Shown here in pieces: positions 10,647-13,160 of a stretch of DNA of 13,160 nt. The notes under the pieces are model-generated. The model was not told the origin of the DNA, searched no databases, and saw only the letters and a list, made by a program, of their open reading frames with translations. The number at the start of each line of letters is the position of its first letter. The first letter of the stretch is position 1. This stretch comes from CAZJNX01 sp964547415 (GTDB lineage: Bacteria; Pseudomonadota; Alphaproteobacteria; Rhizobiales; Amorphaceae), in assembly GCA_964547415.1 (NCBI GenBank), contig CAZJNX010000139.1, positions 1-13,160 on the forward strand, read 5' to 3'. Position numbers and translations under genes: made by a program.

Positions 10647-10955
10647 TCAGCCCTGGCCCTCGGGCAGGTCCCGGTCGAGGGGCTCGAGGCTGCCCGTGCG
10701 CTCGCCCGGCAGCTCCATGGTTGTGCAGGTGCCCTTCGGGACCAGCGTCCAGGCGTTGCCCTGGTAGTCGACCGTGGAGGTGCCGGCGCAGGTGGTGCCC
10801 GGGCCGGCGGCGCAGTCGTTCTCGCCGGCCAGCGACACGCCGTAGCACTTCACCCGCTCCTGGGCGGCGGCCGGCGTGGTGGCGGCGGCCGTCGAGACGG
10901 CGGCGGCGACGGCGCCGGCGAGGGCGGCGACCGTGAGCGTGTTGCGGGTGGACAT
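10647..10955 (-). CDS. bufA1: Bufferin precursor peptide (DUF2282, BufA1 type)
   Basis: This 102-residue precursor has an N-terminal Sec signal peptide (MSTRNTL basic/polar start, long Ala-rich core, likely cut after Ala31, AAA-QE). The mature part contains four cysteines, Cys37 (VKCYGV), Cys48 (GENDCAAG), Cys56 (GTTCAGTS) and Cys77 (KGTCTT), with the conserved STVDYQGNAW between the third and fourth and GSLEPLDRDLP near the end. This matches DUF2282 bufferins. There the signal peptide also serves as leader, the MNIO enzyme converts the central cysteines to thiooxazoles, and the exported product binds copper. ATG 10955 has AAGGAG 6 bases upstream. It is the first gene of the operon and its promoter should lie in 10956-11200. 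A copper- or stress-responsive sigma factor controls it in Caulobacter; no such promoter could be recognised here. A separate regulator is not in the window. Confidence 0.94.
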   Translation of the reverse strand: MSTRNTLTVAALAGAVAAAVSTAAATTPAAAQERVKCYGVSLAGENDCAAGPGTTCAGTSTVDYQGNAWTLVPKGTCTTMELPGERTGSLEPLDRDLPEGQG

Positions 10956-11665
10956 GGGGTTCTCCTTCTCGTCGGTCCCGTCATGCAGCCGGGCGTGGCC
11001 CGATGGGCCTTTGCGGTGCGCCCGACACCACCGACATGGCGGGTGTGCGCCTGCGACGGAAATGACATGGTCGGGAGAGGGCCGTGATCGGGCGCGGATC
11101 GGTCCGCCGGCCGGGGGCAACAAAACGACCGCGACCTCGTGCGTCGCGTAACGAACTTGCTCCGGGTCCTTTGATCTGGCATGGTCGCAACACTGGAAGG
11201 TCAGCGGTGCTGGCCTATCTTCCCGCGGGCGGGTCGGAGGCTGCGGCCCGCGCGGGGTCCGGCGGGTCTTGCCGCCGCGGCGCGGAGATGGGACACGGCG
11301 AACCGCCGGGCGGAGCGTCCGGCGTTGTGCGGTCGCTTCCGGTGCGACATCCTGAAATGGTGGGCCACGCGCGCTCTGGCGGACATCGCCACGGCGGGCG
11401 CGGGCGGCACCCCGGGATGGCGCGGAACGTGAAGGGAGCCGCCTGCGGGCTGAACCGGCCGTGAACGGTCGGGGGCGCGGGCGAAAGGGGTGGGGCGGGG
11501 CCGGTAAGGGCCCGCGCCACGCGGGAGCAGGGACGAGGGGCGTGCGCCCCGCCTTCGGAGGGTGGGGCACGGGCCTATTCGGGCGCGTCCGGCCCTTCCC
11601 GGGCGGCGCGGCCCGGGGGCCGGGCGCGATGTCCGGCGCCGGTGGACGAGAAGGGAGGATCGGCG
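10956..11665. other. 710-bp divergent spacer between the bufferin operon and gltB
   Basis: No gene is supported here. Several frames are open on both strands, but they lack ribosome sites, are Arg/Gly/Pro-rich and are recognised as nothing; the best-placed one, ATG 11181-11432 (83 codons), has no Shine-Dalgarno. The least GC-rich part is 11115-11200 (AACAAAACG, GTAACGAACTTG, CCTTTGATC), the most likely site of the divergent promoters. TTGCTC 11157-11162 with CATGGT 11180-11185 is a weak -35/-10 pair toward gltB. The rest is GC-rich leader with small hairpins such as GGGGCG/CGCCCC at 11537-11550. Confidence 0.55.
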
Positions 11666-13160
11666 ATGGCGAACGGCACGATGGAAGGCGTTCACGGCGG
11701 GGCCCGCGTCTGCGGGAAAGCCTTCGCCGACGCGACGACCGCCCGCTTCCCCGACCGGCGGGAGATGCTCTCTCGCGGCCTCTACCAGCCGACACGCGAG
11801 CACGATGCCTGCGGCGTGGGCTTCATCGCCAACATCCGCGACGAGAAGAGCCACGCCATCATCGAGAAGGGGCTCGAGATCCTCGTCAACCTCACCCACC
11901 GCGGCGCCGTCGGGGCCGACCCGCTGACGGGCGACGGGGCGGGCATGCTCATCCAGATCCCCGACGGGCTGATGCGCGCGGCGTGCGAGGCGCAGGGGAT
12001 CGACCTTCCGGAGGCGGGCGCCTACGCGGTCGGGATGATCTTCCTGCCGCGGGACGAGGAGCGGCGGGCGGCCTGCGAGGCGATCGTCGAGGAGGTGGTC
12101 GCCGCTGAGGGCCAGAGGCTTCTGGGCTGGCGCGACGTGCCGGTGGAGAGCGAGGGCCTTTCGGACTACGTGAAGGCGTCCGAGCCGGTGATCCGGCAGG
12201 TGCTGATCGGCCGCGCGGCGGACATCACGTCGGAGGAGGCGTTCGAGCGGCGCCTCTACATCCTCCGGAAGGCGATCTCGGGCGCGGTCTACCGCCGCTT
12301 CGACGGGGACTTCGGCGGCTTCTATCCCGTCTCCCTGTCCTGCCGGACGGTGGTCTACAAGGGCATGTTCCTGGCGAACCAGCTCGGCCCCTACTACCGG
12401 GACCTCCGGGACGAGCGGTGCGTGTCCGCGCTCGCCCTCGTCCACCAGCGCTTTTCCACGAACACCTTCCCGTCCTGGCAGCTCGCCCACCCGTACCGGA
12501 TGGTCGCCCACAACGGCGAGATCAACACGCTGCGCGGCAACGTGAACTGGATGGCGGCGCGCCAGGCGACGGCGAAGTCGGCCCTTTACGGGGACGACAT
12601 CGAGAAGCTGTGGCCGATCTCCTACGAGGGCCAGTCGGACACGGCGTGCTTTGACAACGCCCTCGAGTTCCTCGTCCAGGGCGGCTACTCCCTCGCCCAT
12701 GCGGTGATGATACTGATTCCGGAGGCCTGGGCCGGCAACCCGCTCATGGACGAGGCGCGGCGCGCCTTCTACGAGTACCACGCCGCCCTGATGGAGCCGT
12801 GGGACGGGCCGGCCGCCGTCGCCTTCACCGACGGCAAGCAGATCGGCGCGACGCTCGACCGCAACGGCCTGCGCCCCGCCCGCTACGCGGTGACGGACGA
12901 CGGCTTCGTGGTGATGGCGTCCGAGGCGGGCGTCCTGCCGATCCCGGAGGAGCGGATCGTCTCCAAGTGGCGGCTGCAGCCCGGCCGGATGCTCCTCATC
13001 GACCTTCAAGAGGGGCGCATCGTCTCCGACGAGGAGATCAAGCGGGAGCTTTCGAGCGCCCAGCCCTGGCGGGAGTGGCTCGACCGGACCCAGCTCGTTC
13101 TGGAGGACCTCGTGCCGGTGCGCTCGCGTGCGCCGTCCACCAACGAGAGCCTCCTCGATC
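11666..13160 (+). CDS. gltB: Glutamate synthase (NADPH) large subunit, N-terminal part
   Basis: The first 498 codons of a protein normally near 1,500 residues run off the right edge with no stop. GltB moves the amide of glutamine to 2-oxoglutarate, giving two glutamates, together with GltD. The N-terminal propeptide (1-48) ends at HDACGVGF, so Cys49 becomes the N-terminal nucleophile after processing. The class II glutaminase domain follows: LTHRGAVGADPLTGDGAGML, HQRFSTNTFPSW, AHNGEINTLRGN, QSDTACFDN and GLRPARYAVTDD, all in family order. A propeptide of 48 residues is somewhat longer than the roughly 36-42 common in the family. ATG 11666 has AAGGGAGG at 11651-11658, 7 bases upstream. A closer look at codons 1-30 shows a low-conservation start, so a later start at Met34 (REMLSRG) cannot be ruled out, but it lacks a good ribosome site. 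gltD should lie beyond the window. Confidence 0.96.
   Translation, partial: MANGTMEGVHGGARVCGKAFADATTARFPDRREMLSRGLYQPTREHDACGVGFIANIRDEKSHAIIEKGLEILVNLTHRGAVGADPLTGDGAGMLIQIPDGLMRAACEAQGIDLPEAGAYAVGMIFLPRDEERRAACEAIVEEVVAAEGQRLLGWRDVPVESEGLSDYVKASEPVIRQVLIGRAADITSEEAFERRLYILRKAISGAVYRRFDGDFGGFYPVSLSCRTVVYKGMFLANQLGPYYRDLRDERCVSALALVHQRFSTNTFPSWQLAHPYRMVAHNGEINTLRGNVNWMAARQATAKSALYGDDIEKLWPISYEGQSDTACFDNALEFLVQGGYSLAHAVMILIPEAWAGNPLMDEARRAFYEYHAALMEPWDGPAAVAFTDGKQIGATLDRNGLRPARYAVTDDGFVVMASEAGVLPIPEERIVSKWRLQPGRMLLIDLQEGRIVSDEEIKRELSSAQPWREWLDRTQLVLEDLVPVRSRAPSTNESLLD

Noticed and set aside
11130..11165. ECF-type promoter around GTAACGAA
   Set aside because: The motif is on the plus strand, opposite to the bufferin operon, and lacks a partner element at the right distance.
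11175..11195. Possible sigma-54 promoter (TGGCATGGTCGCAA)
   Set aside because: The GG and GC elements do not have the required 10-base spacing, so it does not meet the -24/-12 consensus.
11181..11432. Possible 83-residue protein in the spacer before gltB
   Set aside because: No ribosome binding site, no recognisable motif, and an Arg/Ala composition like the shadow frames.
11201..13009. Open frame of 602 codons on the minus strand
   Set aside because: It is the complement of gltB, whose plus-strand frame encodes unmistakable glutaminase-domain motifs through the same bases.

Overview
The window is very GC-rich DNA (well above 70 % by eye) with strong G/C third positions. Genes are densely packed, use short GGAGG-type ribosome binding sites, and three of them start at GTG. 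The gene content fits a free-living, high-GC alphaproteobacterium, possibly near Rhodospirillales/Geminicoccales. Supporting genes are a DjlA-type TerB-J protein next to an AmpD-like amidase, a bufferin operon, an Hsp20 gene with a ROSE-like leader, and a gltB with an N-terminal propeptide. No rRNA, tRNA, mobile element or CRISPR array was seen, and the taxonomic placement is inference.

Layout, left to right. (1) 1-188 (+): the 3' end of uvrA. (2) 306-809 (+): a secreted DUF302 protein. (3) 1151-2848 (+): a three-gene cassette of a divergent type II dehydroquinase-like protein, a RutD-like alpha/beta hydrolase and a single-domain cupin. A 26-bp near-perfect palindrome lies about 80 bp upstream. 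(4) 6485-2886 (-): a PldB-like alpha/beta hydrolase with a disordered tail of about 370 residues, then a TerB-J protein, then an AmpD/AmiD-type amidase. The last two overlap by 4 bp. (5) 6656-7114 (+): an Hsp20 small heat-shock protein. Its leader folds into four hairpins, the last of which hides the Shine-Dalgarno in the ROSE-thermometer manner. A strong intrinsic terminator follows. (6) 10955-7227 (-): a bufferin operon (DUF2282 precursor, MNIO/DUF692 enzyme, DUF2063 partner, DoxX membrane protein), with ltaE (L-threonine aldolase) 61 bp downstream on the same strand. (7) 11666-13160 (+): the first 498 codons of gltB (glutamate synthase large subunit), running off the window. A 710-bp divergent spacer without a convincing gene separates it from the bufferin operon.

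How the genes work together. The bufferin operon encodes a secreted, cysteine-containing precursor, its modifying pair BufB/BufC and a DoxX protein, a system known elsewhere for copper handling. The amidase and the J-protein form the recurrent peptidoglycan-recycling/chaperone pair of alphaproteobacteria. The cassette in region 3 is the least explained unit: its dehydroquinase-like enzyme keeps the main catalytic residues but changes substrate-pocket positions, and its partners are not shikimate genes. That suggests a small catabolic or detoxifying pathway rather than aromatic amino acid biosynthesis.
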